DNA from: Phycisphaerales bacterium
GTDB lineage: Bacteria; Planctomycetota; Phycisphaerae; Phycisphaerales; UBA1924
Direction: 5' to 3'
Length of the DNA stretch: 64,000 nucleotides
Assembly (NCBI GenBank): GCA_029260345.1
Contig: JAJDDK010000006.1
Coordinates: forward strand, 310,001 to 374,000
Of the stretch, positions 1-8,237 are shown one piece after another (position 1 is the stretch's first letter; every line of letters starts with the position of its first letter). The translations under genes and the position numbers were made by a program. A model generated the notes under the pieces. The model was not told where the DNA came from and ran no database searches. It saw only the letters and a list, made by a program, of their open reading frames with translations.

Positions 1-1274
1 TCCCCGCAGGCACGTATGACCTATATACGTACGCGTGTCTTCCGGGCGACTCTTTTCAGCCCGGCTTCGCCATCGGAGTCTGGGTCAACAATGTGTATCA
101 GGGCACGTCATTCATTAGCGGCGCCGTCACTACATCCACCTTTCAAGAAGGACGCACGCACGACATCCGCAACATCACCGTCGGTGCTGGTCAGCCGGTG
201 CGTGTTCGAGTCTTTGACACCTCGGGCGAATTCGGTGATCCGACCGGTCTCAACGGTTTCCAGCTGGTGAAGCTCGGAAGCTTGAACGCCGCGATCACCG
301 ATCCGACCAACATCGAATGCGTTTGCGATCCCGTGCAGATCACCGGCACGGCGTCCGGCGCTGGATTCAGCAGCTACAAACTCGAATGGTCGCAGACCGG
401 CAACGACCCTTGGACGACCATCGTCTCATCGAATAGCCCCGTGACCAACGGCACGCTCGGCACATGGAACGCCGGCGCGCTGGCCGAAGGCTATTACACC
501 ATTCGCCTCACCGTGCAGACCGGCGGCGGACTCTCTGAAACGGCGACGACCACGGTCTATCTGAATCAAGACTTTGATCCCATTGATCTGCGCTCGCCGG
601 TCGCGGGCCAGATTTACGGTGGCAAAGTCTGCTTCGACGGCACCGTGTGGGACCAGTGCTTCTCGCGCTATCAGGTGAAGTACACCGCGCCGGGCGGCGG
701 ACTCTTTGATGTTGATCCGGGGCAGCCCAACTATTTCACACCCGTCATCAACGATCCCCTCGCTTCGTGGAGCACGAACGGCCTGCCTGACGGGAATTAC
801 ACCGTCAACGTCACCGGTTTCAACACGTGCGGCGACACCGAACAGGCCAGCGCTTCCATTCAGATCGACAATACGCTTCCGGTCGGCGTCATCACACTGC
901 CGGCGCCGTGCAGCTCTGATTGCGGCCTCATCAACATCGTCGGCACCGCATCCGACGCCAACCTCGACTTCTGGACGCTGCAGTACGCCGGCGCCGGGCA
1001 GTCCAACTGGGTCACCATCGCAACGGGCACGACCAATGTCATCAGCGGCGTGCTTGCTGAATGGGACACCAGCAATCTGCAAGGCTGCTGCTATGCCCTG
1101 CGGCTGCTCGTCTACGACAAGGCCATCGTGAATTGCGGCTCGTCGCGCAACGTCACCGAATTCGTGCGCACCTTCCACGTCGGCAACCCGCTCGACATCA
1201 ACGGCGACGGCCAAATCAACGGCGCCGATCTCGCCGGACTGCTCGCCAACTGGGGCCCGGTCTGCGAGAATTAA
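1..1274 (+). CDS. Secreted Ig-like repeat protein with dockerin-like C-terminus (5' partial)
   Basis: The reading frame is open from the first bases (codon phase starting at base 3), so the true start and any signal peptide lie outside the window. The visible ~423 residues hold about three repeats of a beta-sandwich, Ig-like or carbohydrate-binding-like module. Each repeat has phrases such as VQITGTASG, VCFDGTVWD and NIVGTASDA followed by a W-T-T/TI-A-T-G strand and an LAEWxTxxL strand. The protein ends in DINGDGQINGADLAGLLANWGP, split here as a calcium-binding-like DxNxDGxINGxDLA loop followed by LLANWGP, the dockerin-like tag seen on several other proteins of this window. It is probably exported and displayed on or outside the cell surface. 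A hairpin terminator lies 40 bp downstream. The exact function is unknown. Confidence 0.8.
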   Translation, partial: PAGTYDLYTYACLPGDSFQPGFAIGVWVNNVYQGTSFISGAVTTSTFQEGRTHDIRNITVGAGQPVRVRVFDTSGEFGDPTGLNGFQLVKLGSLNAAITDPTNIECVCDPVQITGTASGAGFSSYKLEWSQTGNDPWTTIVSSNSPVTNGTLGTWNAGALAEGYYTIRLTVQTGGGLSETATTTVYLNQDFDPIDLRSPVAGQIYGGKVCFDGTVWDQCFSRYQVKYTAPGGGLFDVDPGQPNYFTPVINDPLASWSTNGLPDGNYTVNVTGFNTCGDTEQASASIQIDNTLPVGVITLPAPCSSDCGLINIVGTASDANLDFWTLQYAGAGQSNWVTIATGTTNVISGVLAEWDTSNLQGCCYALRLLVYDKAIVNCGSSRNVTEFVRTFHVGNPLDINGDGQINGADLAGLLANWGPVCEN

Positions 1275-1313
1275 CCGTACGTTGAACGCATTCAAGCGTA
1301 AGTGACCACGCAC

Positions 1314-1348
1314 GCGGGAAGTGACGGACATCGTCGCTTCCCGCTTTT
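1314..1348 (+). terminator. Intrinsic terminator after the Ig-like/dockerin gene
   Basis: GCGGGAAG pairs with CTTCCCGC around an inner GACG/CGTC stem, followed directly by TTTT. It lies 40 nt after the stop codon at 1274, in the right orientation for that gene. Confidence 0.7.
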
Positions 1349-1473
1349 CATTGACTCGGTCATGTTTCGTGTCTCACAACACCATCAAATCGACACGCAA
1401 GCGCAAATTTGAGATTGATCCTTGCATGAACGGCACGAAGCTCGCAAGGTGAAAGAATTGCGAAAGGGGCGAT

Positions 1474-1920
1474 ATGGATCAGCAACAACGAGCAAATCTG
1501 ATCGCGACCATTCGATGCCTCGCGATCGCATTCGCCGTCGCAATAGGCGTCGGCGCTGTCGGCGGCGCCATCAATGGCTGGGCCATCGGTGAATACGACG
1601 AGTACATCATCGAAAAACGCCAGCAATACGACGATGCCAACACGACACTCAAACGGTACGCGCGCTACAACACGCTGCAATTCATGTTGCCGCTCGCCAT
1701 CAGCGGGTTTGTCGCCATGGTGCTGGTGAGCCGCATCGCGAACGTAGAGGGATACATCGCGCTACTGCCAATCGCAGCGGGCGCGGGCGCCGGATGGTTG
1801 GTCGGTCAACTTGTCGGCGGCGCGGTGGGGGAGCAATGGGCCGAAGTCGAGAGCGCGCTGGTGCTCCCAGCCATCCTCTTTGTCGTCGTGCCCACCATCA
1901 AGATCGTCAAGGACTATTGA
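1474..1920 (+). CDS. Small membrane protein of unknown function
   Basis: This 148-residue protein has three or four hydrophobic segments, roughly residues 12-36 (AIAFAVAIGVGAVGGAING), 68-88 (LPLAISGFVAMVLV), 92-116 (glycine/alanine-rich) and 128-143 near the C-terminus. A charged, probably soluble stretch rich in Tyr, Asp and Glu (EYDEYIIEKRQQYDD) lies between the first two. It sits alone between two genes for secreted proteins on the same strand, with gaps of about 200 bp on both sides. I do not recognise the family. An inner-membrane location is inferred from hydrophobicity alone. Confidence 0.6.
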   Translation: MDQQQRANLIATIRCLAIAFAVAIGVGAVGGAINGWAIGEYDEYIIEKRQQYDDANTTLKRYARYNTLQFMLPLAISGFVAMVLVSRIANVEGYIALLPIAAGAGAGWLVGQLVGGAVGEQWAEVESALVLPAILFVVVPTIKIVKDY

Positions 1921-2108
1921 TCGCCATGCGGCGAGACCGGCTGCCCACCTAAGCCGCACAATCCTCACCCAATGCAAATCGAATCCGCCGCAAATCATTC
2001 GCAATGGTGCGCGAGGAATCGTATATTTGCGTAGGAGAGATCCGAGCGCAGGCGTCATTGCCTGACTTCATCGGTTTTATTGGTCCTGCGTGGACGAGGA
2101 GAGAGTTC

Positions 2109-3014
2109 GTGGCTGGCAATCTGTTCATTCGTAGTTTGTTCGTGACGGCGTCCTGCGCTGTCCTTGCCCCCGCCGCGCTTGCGGAATCGTGGGTGAATTA
2201 CAACGCCGTCATCCGCAACAACCTCAGTTCGATCGGTGATGTCGAAGGCGCTGCCCTCGTTGGCGGCACGGCCAGCGGCAACAACATCTTCGGCTCGCTC
2301 GGCACCTCGCCCAGCGGTCTGACGCTCGGCGTGGGCGGCAACGTGCAGGGCAACCTGAACCTGAACTCCGGCAATGCCCGCATCGGCGGCTCCATCAATG
2401 GCGCCGTCAACAACAACGGTGGGGGATCCATCTCCCAGAATGACGGCTCGGTCATGAGCCTCATCAACACCGTGTGGGACAGCGCCGTCGCGGCGTCCAG
2501 CGCCTTCGGCGCCCTCACCGCCAATTCAACCACCTCGATCCTCGCCGGCAACAAATTGCTCTTCAACGCCGCGGATAATGCGACGCACGCGGTTTTCGAC
2601 ATCAACTCCTCCGTGATGTCGTCGTTTCAGGAGTTCGTGCTCCAGCGCGACGGCGCGGACACCATCGTCATTAACGTTCACGGCGGCGCCGGCACAAGCA
2701 TCAACATGATGGCGACGATGAACAGCTTCACGTCGTCCAGCGCCGACATCGTCTGGAACTTCGTTGACGCCACGTCCACGATCAACATCCAGCGGCAGCT
2801 CGAAGGCAGCGTCCTCGCGACGACCGCGCACCTGAATCTCAGCGCGGTCATCGAAGGCTCCGTCGCGGCTCTCTCAGCCAACATGAACGGCCAGGAGTTC
2901 CACCTGCCAGGCTTTGAAGGCACGCCCCCGCCCGGCACGGCGATCCCGCTCCCCAGCGCGGCCCTCCTCGGCGGCGCCGGCCTCGTCGCCATCGGAACCC
3001 GCCGCCGCCGCTGA
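2109..3014 (+). CDS. Choice-of-anchor-A family secreted protein with PEP-CTERM-like tail
   Basis: I place the start at GTG 2109 because GAGGAGAG lies just upstream and the resulting N-terminus (AGNLFIRSLFVTASCAVLAP, then AALA-ES) is a typical signal peptide. The body is the choice-of-anchor-A fold. The N-terminal part has NAVIRNNLSSIGDVEG and glycine/asparagine-rich strands (GGNVQGNLNLNSGNARIGGS). A coiled segment follows, and then the diagnostic region with IVWNFVDAT, GSVLATTAHLNLS and VIEGSVAALSANMNGQEFHL. The C-terminus is a Pro-Leu-Pro motif, a hydrophobic helix and an Arg tail (IPLPSAALLGGAG...RRRR), resembling PEP-CTERM signals that direct export and exosortase-type processing. A surface or matrix role is likely; the precise function is unknown. 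The body spans about 301 residues. Confidence 0.8.
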   Translation: MAGNLFIRSLFVTASCAVLAPAALAESWVNYNAVIRNNLSSIGDVEGAALVGGTASGNNIFGSLGTSPSGLTLGVGGNVQGNLNLNSGNARIGGSINGAVNNNGGGSISQNDGSVMSLINTVWDSAVAASSAFGALTANSTTSILAGNKLLFNAADNATHAVFDINSSVMSSFQEFVLQRDGADTIVINVHGGAGTSINMMATMNSFTSSSADIVWNFVDATSTINIQRQLEGSVLATTAHLNLSAVIEGSVAALSANMNGQEFHLPGFEGTPPPGTAIPLPSAALLGGAGLVAIGTRRRR

Positions 3015-3040
3015 TGGCGTGATCTGATTGGCTCCCAACC

Positions 3041-3080
3041 CCTCTCCCTAGGGAGAGGATGTCATTGCGCAGCAATGACA
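3041..3080. repeat. Twin perfect palindromes (possible REP-like element or terminator)
   Basis: Two adjacent inverted repeats follow the choice-of-anchor gene. CCTCTCCCTAGGGAGAGG (3041-3058) is a perfect 18-bp palindrome. TGTCATTGC-GCA-GCAATGACA (3060-3080) is a 9-bp stem with a 3-nt loop. There is no U-tract, so an interspersed palindromic repeat is more likely than a simple terminator. Confidence 0.5.
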
Positions 3081-3212
3081 GGTGAGGGCTACCAATCTAC
3101 CTCTCCTCCAAGCCTCGCAGATACGGTTGCGTCCAATTCCTGTTCGCGCACGCGCTCCCAAAGCAATCTGAACCTGCCATGATGTCCTCCGTACCACCAG
3201 CGGAGACGCTGC

Positions 3213-3941
3213 ATGCGCAAGTGGTTCATCCGGGTATCTTGGCTGCTTCTGCTCGGCGGCATGACGAACGCAATCACCGCGTGGGCGATAGCTGCATATT
3301 GGCAGTCAACGAGCAGATCATTTGAAGTACAAACTGTTCATGGCGCCGTTTCACCTTATTTTGATGGCCTCTATTTCTCGTTGGGCGCTGGAATTACTGA
3401 CGCGCACGGAACCATTCGAAAAAATTCGCGAATTCGACAAGATCGCATGTCGAAATACAGATTGCCATACTGGATTTTAAGAGATTTTCGATCGTGGGCG
3501 AAACATACTGCAAATATGGATGATCGTGCGAATTGTCACATACGAACCGCAGGTTTTCCCTTGCGATGTTTTACAGGCTTTCGAGTATTTAAGCAGAATA
3601 ATGCAAGACAGGGACACTATGACGGCGAACTTGATGTTTGGGTTCATCAGGTTTATTCGTCTGGGATGGTGACGATTCCATCCGATTCGATTCCATTTCT
3701 TAAGTCGCGTCGTTCAAATGGTTGGACATTTCCATGTAGGCCGCACTTGCTGGCATTTGCAGCCAATACCTTTGTATATGGAGCGCTTTGGTATTTGCTG
3801 ATTTTCGCATTTGGCGATCTCCGCAGCCAAATCCGAAACCGCCGCGGCCACTGCCCCGCCTGTGGCTACAACCGCACCGGCCTCACCACCGAACCCTGCC
3901 CCGAGTGCGGCAAGCATCCGGTCAATCCAAGCCACGCATGA
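3213..3941 (+). CDS. Membrane protein with C-terminal zinc ribbon
   Basis: This 242-residue protein has an N-terminal membrane helix (about residues 7-27, VSWLLLLGGMTNAITAWAIA) and a second one near residues 183-203 (AANTFVYGALWYLLIFAFG). A ~150-residue soluble region lies between them. The C-terminus is a compact zinc ribbon, CPACGYNRTGL...CPECGKHP, with two Cys pairs; this tail occurs on many otherwise unrelated planctomycete membrane proteins. The first ~600 bp are clearly AT-richer than the neighbouring genes, while the part encoding the ribbon returns to high GC, which suggests a mosaic or recently acquired body. The function is unknown. Confidence 0.65.
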   Translation: MRKWFIRVSWLLLLGGMTNAITAWAIAAYWQSTSRSFEVQTVHGAVSPYFDGLYFSLGAGITDAHGTIRKNSRIRQDRMSKYRLPYWILRDFRSWAKHTANMDDRANCHIRTAGFPLRCFTGFRVFKQNNARQGHYDGELDVWVHQVYSSGMVTIPSDSIPFLKSRRSNGWTFPCRPHLLAFAANTFVYGALWYLLIFAFGDLRSQIRNRRGHCPACGYNRTGLTTEPCPECGKHPVNPSHA

Positions 3942-3967
3942 ATCGCGCGTTACTCTGACGCCACCAC

Positions 3968-4894
3968 ATGCCGCACGACCACCACCATCATCACCCTCAC
4001 GCCCACGGCGCCGACCTTGCCGGACGCCGATTGTGGCTTGCGGTTGTGGTCAATCTGCTCCTGACGCTCGCGCAAATCATCGGCGGCCTCCTCGCCGGCA
4101 GTCTCGCCCTCGTCGCCGATGCTCTGCACAACTTCAGTGACGCGGCGTCCCTCGTCCTCGCCCTCGTCGCCCGCAAGATCGGCCGCCGCCCGGCGGATGA
4201 ACTGCGCACGTATGGCTACGGGCGGGCCGAAGTTGTCGCCGCGCTGATCAATCTCACGAGCATCCTGATCGTCGCGCTGTATTTGCTTGGCGAATCCATC
4301 ATGCGCTCGTTCCACCGGACGGACGTTGACGGCTGGATCGTCGTCGTTGTCGCAAGCGTGGCGCTCGTCGTGGACGTCGCCACCGCAATGCTCACGTATT
4401 CAATGTCCAAGGACAGCGTGAACATCAGGGCGGCGTTTCTGCACAACGTCTCCGATGCGATGGCGTCCGTCGGCGTCATTGTCGCGGGCACGCTCATCAT
4501 CCTGTTCGACTGGTGGTGGACGGACATCGTCGTGACGGTGCTGATTTCGATCTACATCATCTGGATGTCCATCCCGCCGCTGAAGAAATCGATTGCGATC
4601 CTGATGCAGAGCGTGCCGGAGGACGTTTCCATCACCGACGTCGCCAAGACAATCGAATCCGTCGACCACGTGCTGAACGCCCACGACATCCACGTCTGGC
4701 CGATTGACGAACACCGCCGCTCCGTGGAGGCGCACGTCGTCGTCGCCGCGGCGGATTTGCCGGCGATTGAGCAGATCAAGCAGGACATCCGTGCTGCTCT
4801 GCATGAGCAATTGAATATTGATCATTCGACGTTGGAACTCGAGCTTGATGGACAGTGCCGCTCAGCGGATGCAAGTTGCCACGACTTGGCCTAG
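3968..4894 (+). CDS. czcD: Cation diffusion facilitator (CDF) heavy-metal efflux transporter
   Basis: This 308-residue protein has the standard architecture of CDF transporters, which export Zn2+, Co2+ or Cd2+ in exchange for protons. The N-terminus is a His-rich metal-binding stretch (HDHHHHHPHAHG). Six membrane helices follow, with metal-site motifs ALVADALHNFSDA in helix 2 and FLHNVSDAMAS in helix 5 (the HxxxD pairs). The C-terminal ~80 residues form the cytoplasmic regulatory domain, with DIHVWPIDEHRRSVEAHVVV. Length and motifs match the CzcD/ZitB group. It starts 27 bp after the preceding gene but is probably an independent function. Metal specificity cannot be read from sequence, so the symbol is by family. 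Confidence 0.9.
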   Translation: MPHDHHHHHPHAHGADLAGRRLWLAVVVNLLLTLAQIIGGLLAGSLALVADALHNFSDAASLVLALVARKIGRRPADELRTYGYGRAEVVAALINLTSILIVALYLLGESIMRSFHRTDVDGWIVVVVASVALVVDVATAMLTYSMSKDSVNIRAAFLHNVSDAMASVGVIVAGTLIILFDWWWTDIVVTVLISIYIIWMSIPPLKKSIAILMQSVPEDVSITDVAKTIESVDHVLNAHDIHVWPIDEHRRSVEAHVVVAAADLPAIEQIKQDIRAALHEQLNIDHSTLELELDGQCRSADASCHDLA

Positions 4895-5162
4895 CGCGCT
4901 GTCGGAAGTGGATTGTTCGATGGCAACCCTTTTGCTCGAACTCCGCCGATACCCTTTTGCCGCCTTCGAGAACGACATCAAAGCCCTTTGGAGCAGTATG
5001 AACCGGGGAGAAGCATTGATGAAAAATCCTATTTCTATTTGGCGCTGAAACTCTAATTCCCTAATAGAGCCACCAATTCAACTTTGCCCAAGGGCCGATT
5101 AGGAAACAGCGGAATCTGTTCAAAATGGAGACGTCAAGTTTTATTGCGTTGAGGTCTGGGCA

Positions 5163-6329
5163 ATGAGTATTGGAAAAGTATTGAGTCCTCAAACGATCGT
5201 CACTAGGCTGGAGTCGATGAAACTCGACCGCTGGCACAAAACAGTGATCGCGTGCTCCGCGCCCATAGCGCTTTCGGTCGCCGCCTATGGGACCGGGCAG
5301 GGATTTTTTCAGGTAGACTCATCGGTTTTTCCATTGGACGTTTCGTGGAGTGTCAGCGCGGCGGACTTTGACAACGATGGTGATATCGATTTGCTTAATG
5401 TGCTTCGGACACAGCCTGCGCAAATATGGCTCAATGATGGCTTGGGCGGATTCGTGTTTCTTTCAAATGTTTTCGAGGAACGTTCTGCCGGGTATTACGC
5501 GGATTGCGCGGATTTCGATTTGGATGGGGACATTGACGTCGTAATTGCGGATTCATTTGCCCCCACGCGAGTTTGGCTTAACAACGGGGACGCCACGTTC
5601 AGCGAAGGCCCGGTCCTGCAACAAGACGCTTACAATGTGACGACGGGTGATATTGACGGCGATGGCGACATTGACATTTGCACTGCTGGTGGGAGCATTG
5701 GGCAATCCTTGGTTCTACTGAATCGCATTGAATCGGGAGAAGTGTCCTTTGAAGTTGTTTCTGGATTTACAGGCAATCTGAGTGATATCGCGTTGGGGGA
5801 TGTTGATTGCGATGGTGATCTCGACGCAGTCTCGGTCGGGCTTGGATCGAGCGCGAATACAGTGCTATGGAATCTAGGTGACGAGCAGTTTGTTGAAACC
5901 CCTCTTGAAATCTCTTCAGGCCATTATGGAGGGATAGAGCTCCTTGATATTGACCTTGACGGTGATCTCGACGCCTATGTAGGAGGACAGGGGTTGCCAT
6001 TCACTGACTTGTTGCTGTTGAACGATGGCCGAGGTGGGTTTGCTGATTCAGGAATGGCCGTCGGTACTGGAAGCGCGTACGACGTGGCAATCATCGACCT
6101 AAATGGTGACCAATGGCCAGATGTGTTTGTGACAAATCGAAGTTCACCAAGTGACACATTTCTCAATGTAAACGGGCGACTTATTAAACTCACACACGTG
6201 CTTCCGAGCGCAAACTCGACGGGCGCGGCTGTGGCAAATCTAGATGGTGATGGTGATGATGATGTTGTGCTCGCCAATTTCAAAGAAACAAATCTGCATC
6301 TTGCGGAACGGCGAGCTATGTTCAGGTGA
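5163..6329 (+). CDS. Secreted VCBS/FG-GAP repeat protein, frameshifted before its dockerin tag
   Basis: The 388 residues begin with a charged N-terminus and a hydrophobic segment at about residues 27-42 (VIACSAPIALSVAAYG) that could serve for export. Seven calcium-binding VCBS/FG-GAP repeats follow: DFDNDGDIDLL, DFDLDGDIDVV, DIDGDGDIDIC, DVDCDGDLDAV, DIDLDGDLDAY, DLNGDQWPDVF and NLDGDGDDDVV. They are spaced about 45-50 residues apart, as expected of a seven-bladed propeller like the N-terminal domain of integrins. The frame stops at 6329, and the dockerin-like tag that such proteins carry continues in the +1 frame (see the next entry). The gene is AT-richer than its surroundings. The ligand is unknown. 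Confidence 0.8.
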   Translation: MSIGKVLSPQTIVTRLESMKLDRWHKTVIACSAPIALSVAAYGTGQGFFQVDSSVFPLDVSWSVSAADFDNDGDIDLLNVLRTQPAQIWLNDGLGGFVFLSNVFEERSAGYYADCADFDLDGDIDVVIADSFAPTRVWLNNGDATFSEGPVLQQDAYNVTTGDIDGDGDIDICTAGGSIGQSLVLLNRIESGEVSFEVVSGFTGNLSDIALGDVDCDGDLDAVSVGLGSSANTVLWNLGDEQFVETPLEISSGHYGGIELLDIDLDGDLDAYVGGQGLPFTDLLLLNDGRGGFADSGMAVGTGSAYDVAIIDLNGDQWPDVFVTNRSSPSDTFLNVNGRLIKLTHVLPSANSTGAAVANLDGDGDDDVVLANFKETNLHLAERRAMFR

Positions 6330-6492
6330 TGTCAATTTCAGCGGAGTCGTAGATTCTGCCGACCTCGCTGGGCTCCTAGCGCTCTGGGGCGACGCAGGCG
6401 GATATTGGTGGCTCGATTGCAATTTGGATGGAGTTATTAATGGTCTTGACCTCGCGGCAATGCTTGCAAACTGGGGTCCATGCTCGGATTGA
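6312..6492 (+). other. Out-of-frame dockerin-like C-terminus of the VCBS protein
   Basis: In the +1 frame relative to the VCBS gene the sequence reads ELCSGDVNFSGVVDSADLAG, then LLALWGD, then a second DCNLDGVINGLDLAAMLANW loop ending GPCSD. This is a two-loop dockerin-like module, complete with the cysteines that flank it in sibling proteins. It has no start codon of its own that would make biological sense. A single-base change around 6300-6325, a sequencing error or a +1 shift near the AGG-TGA stop would join it to the upstream gene. Confidence 0.75.
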
Positions 6493-6525
6493 TCGCTCAT
6501 TGAAAACAAAAATTTAACTCAGCAA

Positions 6526-6599
6526 TACGCGCGAAGGGACTTGAACCCCCAACCTTCGGCTTCGGAGGCCGATGCTCTATCCAATTGAGCTACGCGCGC
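6526..6599 (-). tRNA. tRNA-Arg (anticodon CCG)
   Basis: On the minus strand a 74-nt cloverleaf forms: acceptor GCGCGCG/CGCGCGT, D stem GCTC/GAGC, anticodon stem TCGGC/GCCGA with loop CTCCGAA (anticodon CCG, reading CGG) and a T arm with loop TTCAAGT. The discriminator is A and CCA is not encoded. Confidence 0.95.
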
Positions 6600-6652
6600 T
6601 CGGTGGCGTGAAGCCGCACTGCAAACCGTGCGGCTCGGTACGCTCTCGCCTC

Positions 6653-7921
6653 ATGCTACGGTCGCCGACCACCCCTGACAATGCCTCCGGCGCGCCGCGC
6701 GGCGCCTCGGCGTCGAGCCGCGCTGTTGCGTCTTTGGCGCCCATTCTGGTGCTTTCCTTCCTGGCTTCGATCTCAACGGGCGCGGTGAACAACGGCGTCT
6801 TCTTCATCGCCAAAGAGCAGTACGACTTCGGGCGACTTCCCAGCGCCTGGCTCGGTCTGCTCGTGGGCGGCGTGTACATCCCTGCCGCGCTCTTGATCGG
6901 GCCGGCGCTGCGCACGCTGATTCGACGTCACACGTTCATCACGTCGCGGCGTGTGCTGGTCGCGCTCATGGTCGTCATGGCGATGTTGTGCGCGCTGCCG
7001 TCACTTATGGCGCACGAACTCGCCATTTGGCTCTTCGTGATTCTCTACATCCCGCTGATGGGGGCGCTGTGGCCGATTGCCGAGGCGTATCTCTCCGGCG
7101 GGCGGCGCGGCGATGATCTTCGGCGCGCGACGAGTTCATTCAATCTGGTGTGGGCGATCGCCGTCGCGGCGGCGGCGTGGGGCATGGCGCCTTTGCTGCA
7201 AATAGGGAAACCGCTCTACATCCTGCTCGGGCTTGGCGTGATTCATTTAATCTGCATTGCGCCGGTGTTGCGGCTTCCCAATGAGCCGCGCAAACATGTG
7301 GATGAGTCGCACGAGCCGCACCCGGCGTCGTTCGCAGGACTCCTACTCTGTTTCCGCTGGCTGCTGGTGCTCAGCTACATCCTGCTCGCGACACTGAACC
7401 CGATCATGCCGTGGCGGCTTGATTTGTTGGGGATGGACATTGGCTGGCAGACGCCGCTGGTTTCGACATGGATGGTGAGCCGCGTCGGCATGTTCTGGCT
7501 GCTTGGTCGTTGGAATGGATGGCACGGGCGGTGGCGCACGCCGCTGTGGTCCGGGGGATTACTGCTGGGTGGCTTTCTGGGCGTGCTCCTGGCGACTTCT
7601 GTGCCCGGTGTGATTGTTGCCCTGGCGCTCTTTGGTGTCGGCGTCGGGACGATTTATGCGGCGGGTTTGTACTACGCGATGGAAGTGGGTTCGGCGGAAG
7701 TCGAAGCCGCCGGCAAGCACGAAGCAGTTATCGGAACCGGGTATACGATCGGGCCGATGCTTGTCATCGCGGCGCTCATGTTTACGCGCCATCAATCGGA
7801 AGTTAGTGAAAGCTTTCCAATGACATTGTCCGGGCTCACGCTCGGCGCTTCGGCGATTGTGATTTTCTTTGCGGTTCGTTCGGGGCGTCGTGCGATGAAA
7901 AAAGCACGCGGCGACCGATAA
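6653..7921 (+). CDS. MFS-type transporter
   Basis: The ~422-residue protein has about 12 hydrophobic helices and a central charged loop (NEPRKHVDESHEPHP, about residue 212) separating two six-helix halves, as in the major facilitator superfamily. I chose ATG 6653 because an earlier in-frame start at 6572 would overlap the tRNA-Arg gene. The short basic tail (GRRAMKKARGDR) fits a cytoplasmic C-terminus. No substrate signature is recognisable. The gene stands alone between tRNA-Arg (opposite strand) and a convergent terminator. Confidence 0.75.
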   Translation: MLRSPTTPDNASGAPRGASASSRAVASLAPILVLSFLASISTGAVNNGVFFIAKEQYDFGRLPSAWLGLLVGGVYIPAALLIGPALRTLIRRHTFITSRRVLVALMVVMAMLCALPSLMAHELAIWLFVILYIPLMGALWPIAEAYLSGGRRGDDLRRATSSFNLVWAIAVAAAAWGMAPLLQIGKPLYILLGLGVIHLICIAPVLRLPNEPRKHVDESHEPHPASFAGLLLCFRWLLVLSYILLATLNPIMPWRLDLLGMDIGWQTPLVSTWMVSRVGMFWLLGRWNGWHGRWRTPLWSGGLLLGGFLGVLLATSVPGVIVALALFGVGVGTIYAAGLYYAMEVGSAEVEAAGKHEAVIGTGYTIGPMLVIAALMFTRHQSEVSESFPMTLSGLTLGASAIVIFFAVRSGRRAMKKARGDR

Positions 7922-7940
7922 CAACAGCACGCTGTCATAA

Positions 7941-7976
7941 AAAAACCCCAGGCCTACGAGGTACGCAGGTCTGGGG
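7941..7976 (-). terminator. Strong intrinsic terminator on the minus strand
   Basis: Read on the minus strand, CCCCAGACCTGCG pairs with a partner ending CTGGGG (about 12 bp, one mismatch) and is followed by seven U residues. It lies about 300 nt beyond the stop of thpR, too far to be obviously its terminator, and fits the end of the candidate small RNA. Confidence 0.75.
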
Positions 7977-8128
7977 CGTTGAGTAAGAGGGAAGCCAGAT
8001 TCACTACACCCGATGGCTGTACGAGGCCTCAGGCCGAATGGATGCACAAATCCTTCAGGATTCTGATTGGTTTTGTGCCCGCGCCGGCCCCGCAGACCAC
8101 CTCTTTAGGCGGCAATAGCCCCCGAGTT
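7941..8128 (-). ncRNA. Candidate small RNA (~190 nt), 6S-like rod possible
   Basis: This 316-bp space has no credible ORF but does have a promoter-like pair and a strong terminator on the minus strand, defining an RNA of about 188 nt. By hand it can fold into a rod. GGGGC at the 5' end pairs with GCCCC near the 3' end, then AAGAGG with CCUCUU, then GGGCCG with CGGCCU. The rod is capped by a hairpin GCACAAA/UUUGUGC. An asymmetric internal loop separates the last two groups. Size and rod shape recall 6S RNA, but I see no diagnostic 6S sequence, so the identity is a guess. A long 3' UTR of the valS operon is the alternative. Confidence 0.35.
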
Positions 8129-8135
8129 GAGACTT

Positions 8136-8164
8136 AGGATATCCACCCCGAATTCTGGAAGCAA
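8136..8164 (-). promoter_or_regulatory. Candidate sigma-70 promoter for the small RNA
   Basis: On the minus strand TTGCTT (8164-8159) and TATCCT (8141-8136) are separated by 17 bp, with a predicted start near 8128. Matches to consensus are 3/6 and 4/6, so this is suggestive only. Confidence 0.35.
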
Positions 8165-8237
8165 GACGCAAACTCCCAGTTGATCGGTGTTTAGTGTCTT
8201 TTCCGGGTGAAGATTTTTGCGCGTCCGGAAGGCGCCC

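Noticed and set aside
426-1331. 301-codon minus-strand frame opposite the first dockerin gene
   Set aside because: Antisense to repeats with clear protein-level conservation; composition is typical of a shadow frame.
4818-5048. 76-codon frame overlapping the end of the CDF transporter
   Set aside because: Begins inside the transporter gene, has no domain and no ribosome site; the rest of the 268-bp gap before the VCBS gene has no feature I can support.
7559-8047. 162-codon minus-strand frame across the MFS gene end
   Set aside because: Mostly antisense to the transporter and overlapping the terminator hairpin; no domain.
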